Assembly (NCBI RefSeq): GCF_012910805.1
Contig: NZ_WTVK01000011.1
Location: 59,869 to 123,868 of the forward strand
DNA length: 64,000 nt
Direction: 5' to 3'
From: Aromatoleum evansii
GTDB taxonomy: Bacteria; Pseudomonadota; Gammaproteobacteria; Burkholderiales; Rhodocyclaceae
This document shows positions 17,837 to 27,166 of this stretch, in pieces. Within the stretch, counting starts at the first letter, position 1, and every line of letters begins with the position of its first letter. The notes under the pieces were generated by a model. The model worked only from the letters and a program-made list of their open reading frames with translations. It searched no databases and was not told where the DNA came from. A program made the position numbers and the translations under genes.

Positions 17837-18418
17837 TCAATGCCGCCCCGCGTCCGGATCGTCGAGCAGCGACTCGTCGAGCAGCACCGAACCGTCCTCG
17901 CTCCAGATCACCTTGGTGATGCCCGGCTCCTCGGCTTCGAGGCGCTTGCGCTCCAGCTCTTCCGCAGACATGGCGCCCGCCGTGACGCGTACCTGATCGG
18001 CCAGGCGCTGGTTTTCGAGCGTCAGCTCGCGAACCGCCAGCGCCTGGCCGATCGCGGCGACCAGCTCATAGTCGTTCCAGGGTTTGGACAGGAAGCGGCT
18101 GATGCCGGCCTCGTTGATGGCGCCGATCAGGCCGTTCAGGTCGGCGTAGCCCGAAAGGATCAGGCGCGCGGCATCCGGCTGGATCTCGCGGAAGGCCTTG
18201 AGGAACTGCACGCCGTCCATCCCGGGCATGCGATAGTCGGACAGCACCAGGTCGTAGGCGGTGTGGCACGACTTGTCGAGAGCGTCGGCCGGGTTGCTGA
18301 AGACGTCGATCTGCAGCGGATAGACCTTTCCTCCCGCCACGCAGGGCGTCAGCGACAGCAGTCGCCTCAGCGATTTCAGGATCGACTCCTCGTCATCGAC
18401 GATCAGGATGCGGCTCAT
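17837..18418 (-). CDS. single-domain response regulator (RpfG-type REC) with C-terminal tail
   Basis: A protein of 193 residues. The receiver starts at once (MSRILIVDDEESIL), with phospho-acceptor in VLSDYRMPGMDG and Lys in FLSKPWNDYEL. After the receiver comes a charged helical tail of about 65 residues. It ends with an acidic stretch (LLDESLLDDPDAGRH) that may be a docking region. No DNA-binding or enzyme domain is present. The ATG at 18418 is preferred over upstream in-frame codons because GGGAGG lies just upstream and the receiver begins there. It is one base from the GTPase gene, and is therefore a candidate phospho-controlled regulator of that GTPase (inference). Confidence 0.9.
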   Translation of the reverse strand: MSRILIVDDEESILKSLRRLLSLTPCVAGGKVYPLQIDVFSNPADALDKSCHTAYDLVLSDYRMPGMDGVQFLKAFREIQPDAARLILSGYADLNGLIGAINEAGISRFLSKPWNDYELVAAIGQALAVRELTLENQRLADQVRVTAGAMSAEELERKRLEAEEPGITKVIWSEDGSVLLDESLLDDPDAGRH

Positions 18419-18466
18419 GGGACCTCCCAGGCGAAACACCGGCACGCCGGGCACCGGTGCTGCGTG

Positions 18467-19774
18467 TCATTTGTCGTTGCGCACGTACAAGGTCAGTGTG
18501 ATGCCTTCGCGTCGAGCGTAATTCTGGATCTGGCGCGTCAGGGATTCGTCGAGCAAGTAATCGGCCGCGAGGAGCAGGGCACCGTCCCGTCCGACCAGAT
18601 CGCGAGCGAGGACCATGCCCGGCCGCAGGTCGGCCGCCGCCACCGGCAGGTCGCGCGACGGCGGCTCGGGTGTGACGCCGCCCTGCATCTCGACGAAGGC
18701 ATCGACGACCTGCGGGTCGTAACGTTTGCCTCGCGCCCGCACGATCATCGCCAGCGCCTCGTCGCGCGTCATGCGCTTGTCGGACAGCGTCCCGTTCTGC
18801 AAGCCATCGTAATCGTTCACGACACTCAGGATGCGCGCCCCGAAGGGAATGGTCAGGCCCTGCAGCCCATCGGGAAAGCCCTGCCCGTCGAAGCGTTCGT
18901 GGTGCGAGCGGATCAGGTGCGCAGCGTCCTTGAGCTCGTTGAGCGGCATCAGCGCCGATTCGCCGGCGATCGCGTGCTTGCGGTAATGCGCGAGCTCCTC
19001 GCTGGTCAATCGCGGCACCGGCTTGGCGAGCACCGCATCGGAAAATCCGATCTTCCCGATATCGTGCAGCAGGCCGGCAACGAAAATGTCCTGCTGGCCC
19101 TTGGCATCCACTTCGAGCCGAGCTGCCAGCCGGCGCGCGAGGTCTGCAACCCGGCGGGCATGGCCAGCGACGCCGCCGCCGCGCAATTCGATCAGGCCCG
19201 AGAAGGTCTTGATGGAGACGAGGAAATTCTGCTTCAGACGCTCGTTGGCCTGCTTGAGCGAGCCATTGGCCTGCTCCAGCGCGTCGGTGCGCTCGCGCAC
19301 CTTGTCCTCGAGTCCGGCGTTGAGCTCGCGCAGGGCCTCGTTCTGCTGCTGGGTAAGTGCCAGCAGGCGCGCGTTTTCCGCTTGCAGCCGGCGCCGTTCG
19401 AGCGCATCCCTGACCGTCAGCGCCAGTTCGCTGTCGTCCCAGGGTTTGGCGATGTAGCGATAAATCTCGCCCCGGTTGATCGCGTCGATGGTCGAGCCCA
19501 TGTCCGCGTAGCCGGTCAGCAGCAGGCGGATCACGTCGGGCCAGCGCGTGCGCACCTGCTCCAGGAAGGTCGCGCCGTCCATCTCCGGCATGCGCATGTC
19601 GGACACCACCAGGTCGACGTGTTCGCGCTCCAGGATCTCCAGGCCGGCCCTGCCGCCCTCCGCCGTGTGGATCTTGTAGCCGGCGGGGCGCAATAGCCGC
19701 CGCAGCGACGACAAGATGCTTGGCTCGTCGTCGACTAGGAGCACGCTTGGGGTGATCTGGACGGTCTCTGTCAT
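18467..19774 (-). CDS. RpfG-like response regulator, REC-HD-GYP
   Basis: A protein of 435 residues and the first gene of the seven-gene minus-strand cluster. The receiver (about 10-125) has LLVDDEPSIL, VVSDMRMPEMDG and IAKPWDDSEL. A coiled coil of about 70 residues leads to an HD domain with HDIGKIGF and HHERFDGQGFPDGL. The GYP signature reads GFP here, a conservative variant, and the metal ligands look intact. A C-terminal extension of about 80 residues includes a hydrophobic DLPVAAADLRPGMVLARDL-type segment seen in other RpfG relatives. c-di-GMP hydrolysis controlled by phosphorylation is expected. Confidence 0.92.
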   Translation of the reverse strand: MTETVQITPSVLLVDDEPSILSSLRRLLRPAGYKIHTAEGGRAGLEILEREHVDLVVSDMRMPEMDGATFLEQVRTRWPDVIRLLLTGYADMGSTIDAINRGEIYRYIAKPWDDSELALTVRDALERRRLQAENARLLALTQQQNEALRELNAGLEDKVRERTDALEQANGSLKQANERLKQNFLVSIKTFSGLIELRGGGVAGHARRVADLARRLAARLEVDAKGQQDIFVAGLLHDIGKIGFSDAVLAKPVPRLTSEELAHYRKHAIAGESALMPLNELKDAAHLIRSHHERFDGQGFPDGLQGLTIPFGARILSVVNDYDGLQNGTLSDKRMTRDEALAMIVRARGKRYDPQVVDAFVEMQGGVTPEPPSRDLPVAAADLRPGMVLARDLVGRDGALLLAADYLLDESLTRQIQNYARREGITLTLYVRNDK

Positions 19775-19830
19775 GGCCCTGTGGGGCTAACCCCGATGCT
19801 GGAGTGGGCAAAGCAAGTAAATGTATGCAA

Positions 19831-19838
19831 ATTATAAT
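19831..19838 (-). promoter_or_regulatory. candidate -10 region (ATTATAAT) for the seven-gene cluster
   Basis: The palindrome ATTATAAT gives a perfect TATAAT on both strands. It lies 57-64 bases upstream of the REC-HD-GYP start in an otherwise GC-rich gap. No good -35 is visible at the usual spacing, so an activator may be needed. Confidence 0.4.
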
Positions 19839-19977
19839 GCCACTGATGTTAATGGCCGCGCCACTCCGGGCTGAATCCGCCAGCCCTTCAACCATCGCGC
19901 TTTTTTCCGCCGCTCACGGCATGCAGGGTGGTGTTCCGTCAGCCTGACAGGCGCGCGAAGGAAATGTCCATCCCGCA

Positions 19978-20007
19978 CTTGAAATCCCAAAAGTGCGTCC
20001 CTATTAT
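19978..20007 (+). promoter_or_regulatory. groESL promoter with overlapping sigma-70 and sigma-32 signals
   Basis: CTTGAAA (19978-19984), 14 bases, then CCCTATTA fits the heat-shock sigma-32 pattern. The same stretch read as TTGAAA (19979-19984), 17 bases, TATTAT (20002-20007) fits a sigma-70 promoter. The CIRCE operator begins at the last base of the -10 element. Confidence 0.75.
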
Positions 20008-20033
20008 TAGCACTCGTTGGCAGTGAGTGCTAA
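20007..20033 (+). promoter_or_regulatory. CIRCE element (HrcA operator)
   Basis: The perfect consensus TTAGCACTC, nine bases, GAGTGCTAA lies 83 bases upstream of groES, overlapping the likely transcription start. CIRCE binds the HrcA repressor. hrcA itself is not in the window. Confidence 0.97.
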
Positions 20034-20115
20034 CGGCCCGGGCAGCGCCCGCGGCCACTGCGAATTTTCCAGACGGGCCCTGCCCGTGCTCGATGTGATA
20101 ACAAGGAGTGAGTCA

Positions 20116-20406
20116 ATGAAAATCCGTCCCTTGCATGATCGCGTGATCGTCAAGCGCCTCGAAGCCGAACGCAAGACCGCCAGCGGCATCGTGATCCCCG
20201 ACTCGGCCGGCGAGAAGCCCGACCAGGGCGAAGTGCTGGCCGTGGGCAACGGCAAGATCCTCGACGACGGCAAGGTCCGCCCGATGGCCGTCAAGGTCGG
20301 CGACAAGGTCCTGTTCGGCAAGTACGCCGGCCAGACCGTCAAGGTCGAAGGCGACGAGCTGCTCGTCATGCGCGAAGAAGACATCATGGGCGTGGTCGAG
20401 GCCTGA
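20116..20406 (+). CDS. groES: co-chaperonin GroES
   Basis: A protein of 96 residues, the usual length. It starts [14 protein letters not shown] and shows the mobile-loop region [19 protein letters not shown] and the roof/base pattern of GroES. It forms the heptameric lid of the GroEL chamber in the cytoplasm. AAGGAG lies seven bases before the ATG. groEL follows after 45 bases, and expression is expected to be controlled by the CIRCE/HrcA and heat-shock signals just upstream. Confidence 0.99.
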   Translation: MKIRPLHDRVIVKRLEAERKTASGIVIPDSAGEKPDQGEVLAVGNGKILDDGKVRPMAVKVGDKVLFGKYAGQTVKVEGDELLVMREEDIMGVVEA

Positions 20407-20439
20407 GCCTCCCGTTCCGCCTCGTCAAACGAATCCTAG

Positions 20440-22107
<1,668 letters not shown>

Positions 22108-22152
22108 TGCCTGTCTGAGCGCCAGCTCACCTTCCGGGCCTTCGGGTCCGGT

Positions 22153-22190
22153 GCACAACGGCCCCGCTTCGGCGGGGCCGTTGTGCTTTT
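22153..22190 (+). terminator. groESL Rho-independent terminator
   Basis: A perfect 15-bp stem (GCACAACGGCCCCGC / GCGGGGCCGTTGTGC) closed by a TTCG tetraloop is followed by TTTT, 46 bases after the groEL stop. Confidence 0.95.
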
Positions 22191-22393
22191 CGGCCGACGT
22201 TGTGCACGCAAGAACGGCCCTCGCTGCACGGTCGCGCTCGAAGCGTGTGATAATTCGAGGAGAAGGGCAAAAAAAGGCGGTCGGGAGTTCCGGACGAAGC
22301 CGTCGGAAGCTCCCGGGAGCGGGCGCGCTGGCGGCGCGGCCATTCCTCTGACCGGGTAAAGGAGAACAGCGGGTGTAAATCTAGGCGCGCCCG

Positions 22394-22409
22394 CTTACAT
22401 GTAACTTAC
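22394..22409 (-). promoter_or_regulatory. GTAAG-N6-GTAAG direct repeat before the response regulator gene
   Basis: On the minus strand the core GTAAG occurs twice with an 11-bp period (CTTAC at 22394-22398 and 22405-22409 on the plus strand). It lies 12-27 bases before the ATG of the OmpR-type regulator. The same repeat with identical spacing occurs before the DUF485-actP operon. The 11-bp direct-repeat layout is typical of OmpR-family binding sites. Position close to the start suggests autorepression (inference). Confidence 0.6.
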
Positions 22410-22420
22410 ATCCTGATTCC

Positions 22421-23107
22421 ATGCGGATTCTGCTTGCTGAAGATGATGCCGTCATTGCAGACGGTTTGTGTCGCGCCCTGCGTCGCGGCGGCTTTGCAGT
22501 CGATCACGTGTTTTCCGGCATCGAAGCGGATACCGCGTTGGCATCGCAACCCTATGATCTGGTGATTCTCGACCTGGGCTTGCCGCGCCTGCCGGGGATC
22601 GAGGTCCTGAAGCGCCTGCGGGCGCGCAAGTCGACCATTCCGGTGCTGATCCTCACTGCCCAGGACGGCGTCGAGGATCGCGTGCGCGGCCTCGATGCCG
22701 GCGCCGACGACTACCTCACGAAACCCTTTGCGCTGCCCGAGCTGGAGGCGCGCGTGCGCGCGCTCACCCGCCGCGGCACCGGTCAGGCACGTTGCATCGA
22801 GGTTGGCAGCCTGTCCTACGACCAGGCCGACCACGTCGTGAAGATCAACGGCCAGGTCGTCGAATTCTCCGCGCGCGAGATTGGTTTGCTCGAAGTGTTC
22901 GTCCTGCGGGTGGGGCGCCTCGTCAGCAAGGATCAACTCGTCGACCACCTGTGCGGATGGGGCGAGGAGGTTTCGAGCAACGCGATCGAGGTTTACGTCC
23001 ATCGCCTGCGCAAGAAGCTCGAGGACAGCGGCGTGCGCATCGTGACGGTGCGCGGGCTGGGGTACTGCCTGGAAACGGTGGATGCTGGCCAGGCGGCGAA
23101 AGCCTGA
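22421..23107 (+). CDS. OmpR-family response regulator (TctD-like)
   Basis: A protein of 228 residues. The receiver shows LLAEDDAVIADGL, phospho-acceptor in ILDLGLPRLPG, Thr in LILTAQD and Lys in YLTKPFALPEL. The winged-helix domain ends with VEVYVHRLRKKL-like and TVRGLGYCLE motifs (seen as AIEVYVHRLRKKL). The protein resembles TctD/QseB regulators. The sensor kinase start lies inside its 3' end (26-base overlap), so the pair is co-translated. The gene lies just upstream of an acetate-type symporter whose promoter shares its putative binding repeat, so regulation of carboxylate uptake is likely. Confidence 0.94.
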   Translation: MRILLAEDDAVIADGLCRALRRGGFAVDHVFSGIEADTALASQPYDLVILDLGLPRLPGIEVLKRLRARKSTIPVLILTAQDGVEDRVRGLDAGADDYLTKPFALPELEARVRALTRRGTGQARCIEVGSLSYDQADHVVKINGQVVEFSAREIGLLEVFVLRVGRLVSKDQLVDHLCGWGEEVSSNAIEVYVHRLRKKLEDSGVRIVTVRGLGYCLETVDAGQAAKA

Positions 23108-24563
23108 CAAGACGGCGGCGGGCGGGCGCTCGCCGACGCAGCCGAACTCGCTGTTCGGCGAGATCCTCGACTGGATGCTCGCGCCGCTGCTATTCCTGTG
23201 GCCGATCTCCATCATCGTCACGCACAACGTCGCCGACAACATCGCCAACCAGCCTTACGACCGCGCCCTCGCCGACAGCGTGCGCGCGCTGGCGCGCCTG
23301 GTCACGGTGGAGGAGGGCAAGGTGGCGGTGCACTTCCCCGCGCCGCCGCGGGCGCTGTTCCGTGCCGACCAGGACGACGTCGTCTACTACCAGGTCGCGA
23401 ACGAAAGCGGCGATCTGGTCACCGGCGACCGCGAAATCGGCTGGACGCCCGCCCCTCCGATCCTGATACCCGAGGACGTGCTCTACCGCGACGATGTGAT
23501 CCAGGGTGAAGAGGTGCGTATCGCCTATCAGTTCCTGCGCCCGTGGCCGGAGCCCGCCAGTCCCCTCGTGCTCGTGCAGGTCGCGGAAACCCGCAACAAG
23601 CGCAGCGATCTCGCCTCGCGCGTCGTTACCGGCGTGCTGTTGCCGCAGTTCGCCATCATCCCGCTTGCCGTCGTGCTGGTGTGGGTCGGTCTCACGCGCG
23701 GCATCGCGCCGCTCAACCGCCTGCAGAGCCTGATCCGCCGTCGCCGTCCCACCGATCTCTCGCCGATCGTGGCGGCCAGCGTGCCGGAGGAGGTGCGCCC
23801 GTTGATCGTCGCCTTCAACGACATGATGGCGCGGCTGGAGGAGAACCTGCACGCCCAGCAACGCTTCATCGCCGATGCCGCGCACCAGATGCGCACGCCG
23901 CTTACCGGCCTGCGCATGCAGACCGAGCTCGCGCTGCAGGAAACCGACCCCGTCGCGCTGCGCGAGTCGCTGTCGCGCATCGCCCAGAGCACGGAACGCG
24001 CGAGCCACCTCATCAACCAGCTGCTGTCGCTCGCACGCGCCGAGGCGAGCTTCGAGAAGCTCTACGCGGTCGAAACCATCGACCTGCGCGCGCTCGTGCG
24101 TGACGTCGCGCTCGATCTCTTCCCGCGGGCCCAGGCGAAGAACATCGATCTCGGCGTGGAGGGCGGCTCCGACGTGCTGACGGTCGAGGGCAATCCGGTG
24201 CTGCTGCGGGAGATGATCAAGAATCTCGTCGATAACGCCATCAAATACACGCCGGTGGGCGGTAGCGTCACGGCCAACACGCGTTACGCCGGTGCGCCGA
24301 TCCTGGAAGTCGAGGATACCGGCGTCGGCATCCCCGAGGCCGATCGCGAGCGGGTGTTCGAGCGCTTCTATCGCGTGCTCGGCAGCGGCGAGGACGGTTC
24401 CGGTCTGGGCTTGCCGATCGTGCGCGAGATTGCCGAGCTGCATCGCGCGACCGTCACGCTCAATCCCAATCCCGCGGGCCAGGGCACGATCGTCCAGGTC
24501 GTCTTCCCGCGCGGCCACGTCCCTCCGCCGATACAGGTATACGGCGATTTCCCGCTCGGGTAG
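23082..24563 (+). CDS. sensor histidine kinase (TctE-like)
   Basis: A protein of 493 residues. TM1 at about 30-48 (WMLAPLLFLWPISIIVTH), a periplasmic domain of about 140 residues of the TctE N-terminal type, and TM2 at about 188-208 are visible. The HAMP-like linker leads to the phospho-acceptor helix (DAAHQMRTPLTGL) and the ATPase domain (NLVDNAIKYTPVGG, DTGVGIPE, GSGLGLPIVREI). It partners the OmpR-type regulator, whose gene it overlaps. Neighbouring DUF485 and actP genes suggest an extracellular carboxylate as the signal (inference). Confidence 0.94.
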   Translation: MLARRRKPDKTAAGGRSPTQPNSLFGEILDWMLAPLLFLWPISIIVTHNVADNIANQPYDRALADSVRALARLVTVEEGKVAVHFPAPPRALFRADQDDVVYYQVANESGDLVTGDREIGWTPAPPILIPEDVLYRDDVIQGEEVRIAYQFLRPWPEPASPLVLVQVAETRNKRSDLASRVVTGVLLPQFAIIPLAVVLVWVGLTRGIAPLNRLQSLIRRRRPTDLSPIVAASVPEEVRPLIVAFNDMMARLEENLHAQQRFIADAAHQMRTPLTGLRMQTELALQETDPVALRESLSRIAQSTERASHLINQLLSLARAEASFEKLYAVETIDLRALVRDVALDLFPRAQAKNIDLGVEGGSDVLTVEGNPVLLREMIKNLVDNAIKYTPVGGSVTANTRYAGAPILEVEDTGVGIPEADRERVFERFYRVLGSGEDGSGLGLPIVREIAELHRATVTLNPNPAGQGTIVQVVFPRGHVPPPIQVYGDFPLG

Positions 24564-24611
24564 ATGGGCTGGCCGGCCGCGTTGCGGTCGGATGCGGTCC
24601 TGCAGGCCCGC

Positions 24612-24627
24612 GTAAGGGCATCGTAAG
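24612..24627 (+). promoter_or_regulatory. GTAAG-N6-GTAAG direct repeat before DUF485-actP
   Basis: GTAAG at 24612-24616 and 24623-24627 repeats with an 11-bp period, 68 bases before the DUF485 start. It matches the repeat before the regulator gene at 22394-22409 (opposite orientation). The upstream position fits an activator site. Confidence 0.6.
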
Positions 24628-24694
24628 TCTCCCGCATTAAGGTTGCGGCAACCGGAGAAAAATCCCGGCTGACCACCGTTTCAAGGAGGGAGAC

Positions 24695-25003
24695 ATGCAA
24701 AACGATATGGTGACAAGAATCGTCGCCAACCCGAAGTACCAGCAGCTCGTGAGCGCCCGCTCGTCGTTCGGCTGGATTCTGACGGCGATCATGATGGTCG
24801 TGTACTACGGCTACATCGCGGTCATCGCGTTCAACAAGGGACTGTTCGCCCAGCGCCTGGGCGACGGCGTCATGACCGTGGGCATCCCGGTCGGTCTCGG
24901 CGTGATCGTGTTTACGATCATCATCACCGGCCTCTATGTACGCCGTGCGAACTCCGAGTTCGACGCGCTGACCCAGGATATCGTCAAGGAGAGCAGCAAA
25001 TGA
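24695..25003 (+). CDS. DUF485 membrane protein (YjcH-like)
   Basis: A protein of 102 residues with two membrane helices (about 27-48 and 65-88) and a conserved N-terminal segment ([18 protein letters not shown]) typical of DUF485/YjcH. These proteins are encoded immediately before acetate/solute symporters of the ActP type and are thought to assist them. AAGGAGGGAG lies upstream, and the stop overlaps the actP start (ATGA), confirming co-translation. Confidence 0.95.
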   Translation: MQNDMVTRIVANPKYQQLVSARSSFGWILTAIMMVVYYGYIAVIAFNKGLFAQRLGDGVMTVGIPVGLGVIVFTIIITGLYVRRANSEFDALTQDIVKESSK

Positions 25004-26718
25004 GCGGCCGCTTCATGAAACTCGGCGGCGGACTCGCGCTCGCCCTGGCCGCGGGCGCAGCCCTGGCGGCCGGCGCTGACCTCGGTCAGGCGGAAAAGCA
25101 GGCAACCAACTGGACCGCGATCATCATGTTCGCGGTCTTCGTCGTCGGCACGCTCTACATCACCAAGTGGGCAGCGGCCAAGACCAAGTCGGCGGCCGAT
25201 TTCTACACCGCCGGGGGCGGCATCACCGGCTTCCAGAACGGCCTCGCGATCGCGGGCGACTACATGTCGGCTGCGTCCTTCCTCGGTATTTCCGCCGCGG
25301 TCATGGCCAACGGCTACGACGGATTGATCTACTCGATCGGCTTCCTCGTCGGCTGGCCTGTCATCACCTTCCTGATGGCGGAACGCCTGCGGAACCTCGG
25401 CAAGTTCACCTTCGCCGACGTTGCCGCCTACCGCTTCAAGCAGACCCCGATCCGCGCCTTCGCGGCTTCGGGCACGCTGGTCGTGGTTGCGTTCTACCTG
25501 ATCGCGCAGATGGTCGGCGCCGGCCAGCTGATCAAGCTGCTGTTTGGCCTCGAGTACTGGATGGCCGTCGTCATCGTCGGCGCGCTGATGATGGTGTACG
25601 TGCTCTTCGGCGGCATGACCGCAACCACCTGGGTGCAGATCATCAAGGCCTGCCTGCTGCTTGCCGGCGCGTCCTTCATGGCCTTCATGGTGCTGCTGGC
25701 CTACGGCTTCTCGCCGGAGGCGCTGTTCGCCGACGCCGTGCGCGTGAAGGCAGGCGTGGCTGCCGCAGCGGGCAAGACCCCCGAAGAGGCCGGGATTCTC
25801 GGCCAGGCGATCATGGGCCCGGGCTCCTTCATCAAGGATCCGATTTCCGCGATCTCCTTCGGCATGGCGCTGATGTTCGGTACCGCCGGCCTGCCGCACA
25901 TCCTGATGCGCTTCTTCACCGTTCCCGATGCGAAGGAAGCACGCAAGTCGGTGTTCTGGGCCACCACCTGGATCGGCTACTTCTACATCCTCACCTTCAT
26001 CATCGGCTTCGGCGCGATCGTGCTGGTTTCGACCAACCCCGGCTTCCTCGATGCCAAGGGCGGGCTGATCGGCGGCAGCAACATGGCCGCTATCCACCTC
26101 GCCAATGCAGTCGGCGGCAACGTCTTCCTCGGCTTCATCTCCGCCGTTGCGTTCGCAACGATTCTGGCGGTGGTTGCCGGCCTGACGCTGTCGGGAGCTT
26201 CCGCGGTGTCGCATGACCTTTACGCCACGGTGTTCAAGCACGGCAACGCCGATTCCGCATCGGAGCTGCGTGTTTCGCGCATGACGACGATCGCCCTGGG
26301 CATCATCGCGGTGGTGCTGGGTATCGCGTTCGAGAAGCAGAACATCGCCTTCATGGTGTCGCTGGCCTTCGCGATCGCGGCTTCGGCCAACTTCCCGGTA
26401 CTGTTCATGTCGGTGCTGTGGAAGGATTGCACTACCCGCGGGGCGTGCATCGGCGGCTTCATCGGCCTGATCACTGCCGTCGCGCTGACCGTCGTGTCGC
26501 CGTCGGTGTGGGAAGCCACGCTGGGCAACCCGAAGGGTTCGGCGCTGTTCCCCTACACCTCGCCGGCGCTCTTCTCGATGGCCGCGGGCTTCATCGGCAT
26601 CTGGCTGTTCTCGATCCTCGACAACAGCGCGCGTGCCCAGGAAGACCGTGCGGGCTACCTCGCGCAGAAGGTGCGTTCGGAAACCGGTATCGGCGCGGAA
26701 GGCGCATCCGGCCACTGA
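25000..26718 (+). CDS. actP: cation/acetate symporter ActP-like (SSS family)
   Basis: A protein of 572 residues with a signal-like N-terminus ([18 protein letters not shown]) and about 13 hydrophobic membrane segments. The sodium-solute symporter family is indicated by [19 protein letters not shown], the [11 protein letters not shown] loop and [16 protein letters not shown]. ActP imports acetate and other short monocarboxylates with a cation. It overlaps the DUF485 gene and is probably under the adjacent two-component system. Substrate could be acetate, propionate or pyruvate; sequence alone does not decide. Confidence 0.93.
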   Translation: MSGRFMKLGGGLALALAAGAALAAGADLGQAEKQATNWTAIIMFAVFVVGTLYITKWAAAKTKSAADFYTAGGGITGFQNGLAIAGDYMSAASFLGISAAVMANGYDGLIYSIGFLVGWPVITFLMAERLRNLGKFTFADVAAYRFKQTPIRAFAASGTLVVVAFYLIAQMVGAGQLIKLLFGLEYWMAVVIVGALMMVYVLFGGMTATTWVQIIKACLLLAGASFMAFMVLLAYGFSPEALFADAVRVKAGVAAAAGKTPEEAGILGQAIMGPGSFIKDPISAISFGMALMFGTAGLPHILMRFFTVPDAKEARKSVFWATTWIGYFYILTFIIGFGAIVLVSTNPGFLDAKGGLIGGSNMAAIHLANAVGGNVFLGFISAVAFATILAVVAGLTLSGASAVSHDLYATVFKHGNADSASELRVSRMTTIALGIIAVVLGIAFEKQNIAFMVSLAFAIAASANFPVLFMSVLWKDCTTRGACIGGFIGLITAVALTVVSPSVWEATLGNPKGSALFPYTSPALFSMAAGFIGIWLFSILDNSARAQEDRAGYLAQKVRSETGIGAEGASGH

Positions 26719-26766
26719 GGGCTGTAATGCCGCCGGCCTTCGGGCCGGTGGTTGGGTGAATGATTC

Positions 26767-26794
26767 GGGGCGGCGATTGCTGCCCCATTTTTTT
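26767..26794 (+). terminator. Rho-independent terminator after actP
   Basis: The stem GGGGCGGC / GCTGCCCC (one G-T pair) with a GATT loop is followed by a run of seven T. A second hairpin without a T-run (CCGGCC-TTCG-GGCCGG, 26733-26748) lies between it and the actP stop. Confidence 0.85.
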
Positions 26795-26831
26795 GCCTGG
26801 CGGATATTTCGATGTCGTGACGAAAATATCT

Positions 26832-26859
26832 TTGACACTTCGTCGAGACCCGCTATAAT
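26832..26859 (+). promoter_or_regulatory. consensus sigma-70 promoter of tRNA-Phe
   Basis: A perfect TTGACA (26832-26837) and TATAAT (26854-26859) are separated by 16 bases, ending 13 bases before the tRNA. This is a strong constitutive promoter as expected for a tRNA gene. Confidence 0.92.
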
Positions 26860-26872
26860 GCGCGTCTTCACC

Positions 26873-26948
26873 GGCCAGGTAGCTCAGTTGGTAGAGCAGC
26901 GGATTGAAAATCCGCGTGTCGGCGGTTCGATTCCGTCCCTGGCCACCA
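26873..26948 (+). tRNA. tRNA-Phe (GAA)
   Basis: A 76-base tRNA. The acceptor stem is GGCCAGG paired with CCTGGCC, and the discriminator A and CCA end are encoded. The D-loop (AGCTCAGTTGGTAGAGC) is intact, the anticodon GAA lies at 26906-26908, and the T-loop is GTTCGATTC. It is flanked by its own promoter and terminator. Confidence 0.98.
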
Positions 26949-26959
26949 AGGAATATCAA

Positions 26960-26997
26960 GCAAAAAGCCCGCCCTCATCGGCGGGCTTTTTGCTTTT
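26960..26997 (+). terminator. terminator after tRNA-Phe
   Basis: A perfect 14-bp stem (GCAAAAAGCCCGCC / GGCGGGCTTTTTGC) with a six-base loop is followed by TTTT. The A-run on the left side means it could also work on the other strand. Confidence 0.93.
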
Positions 26998-27105
26998 CTG
27001 ACGTTCCTCTGCCAATCCCGTACACGCCGTTTTTCGCGTCAGGGCTTGCTTTGCCCGCCCGAGCGGGTCGGCTCCCGGTGGTGTCCTGCGCCCGGCGCTC
27101 AAAAA

Positions 27106-27155
27106 GTTGATTTCTTCAACGTACTCGAAATGTTAACATCTGCAACTTGTTTCGA
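27106..27155 (+). promoter_or_regulatory. nested inverted repeats before the MFS exporter
   Basis: GTTGA-N5-TCAAC (27106-27120), TGTTAACA (27131-27138), and the flanking pair TCGAAA/TTTCGA (27125-27130, 27150-27155) lie in an AT-rich stretch just before the ribosome-binding site. These are plausible operators for a TetR- or MarR-type repressor, but none is encoded next door. Confidence 0.4.
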
Positions 27156-27166
27156 GGAGGGGTGCG

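Noticed and set aside
17795..19696. Plus-strand open frame of over 600 codons opposite the REC and REC-HD-GYP genes
   Set aside because: Antisense shadow; the opposite strand carries complete receiver and HD-GYP motifs.
26733..26748. CCGGCC-TTCG-GGCCGG hairpin as the actP terminator
   Set aside because: No T-run follows. The hairpin at 26767-26794 with seven T is the better terminator.
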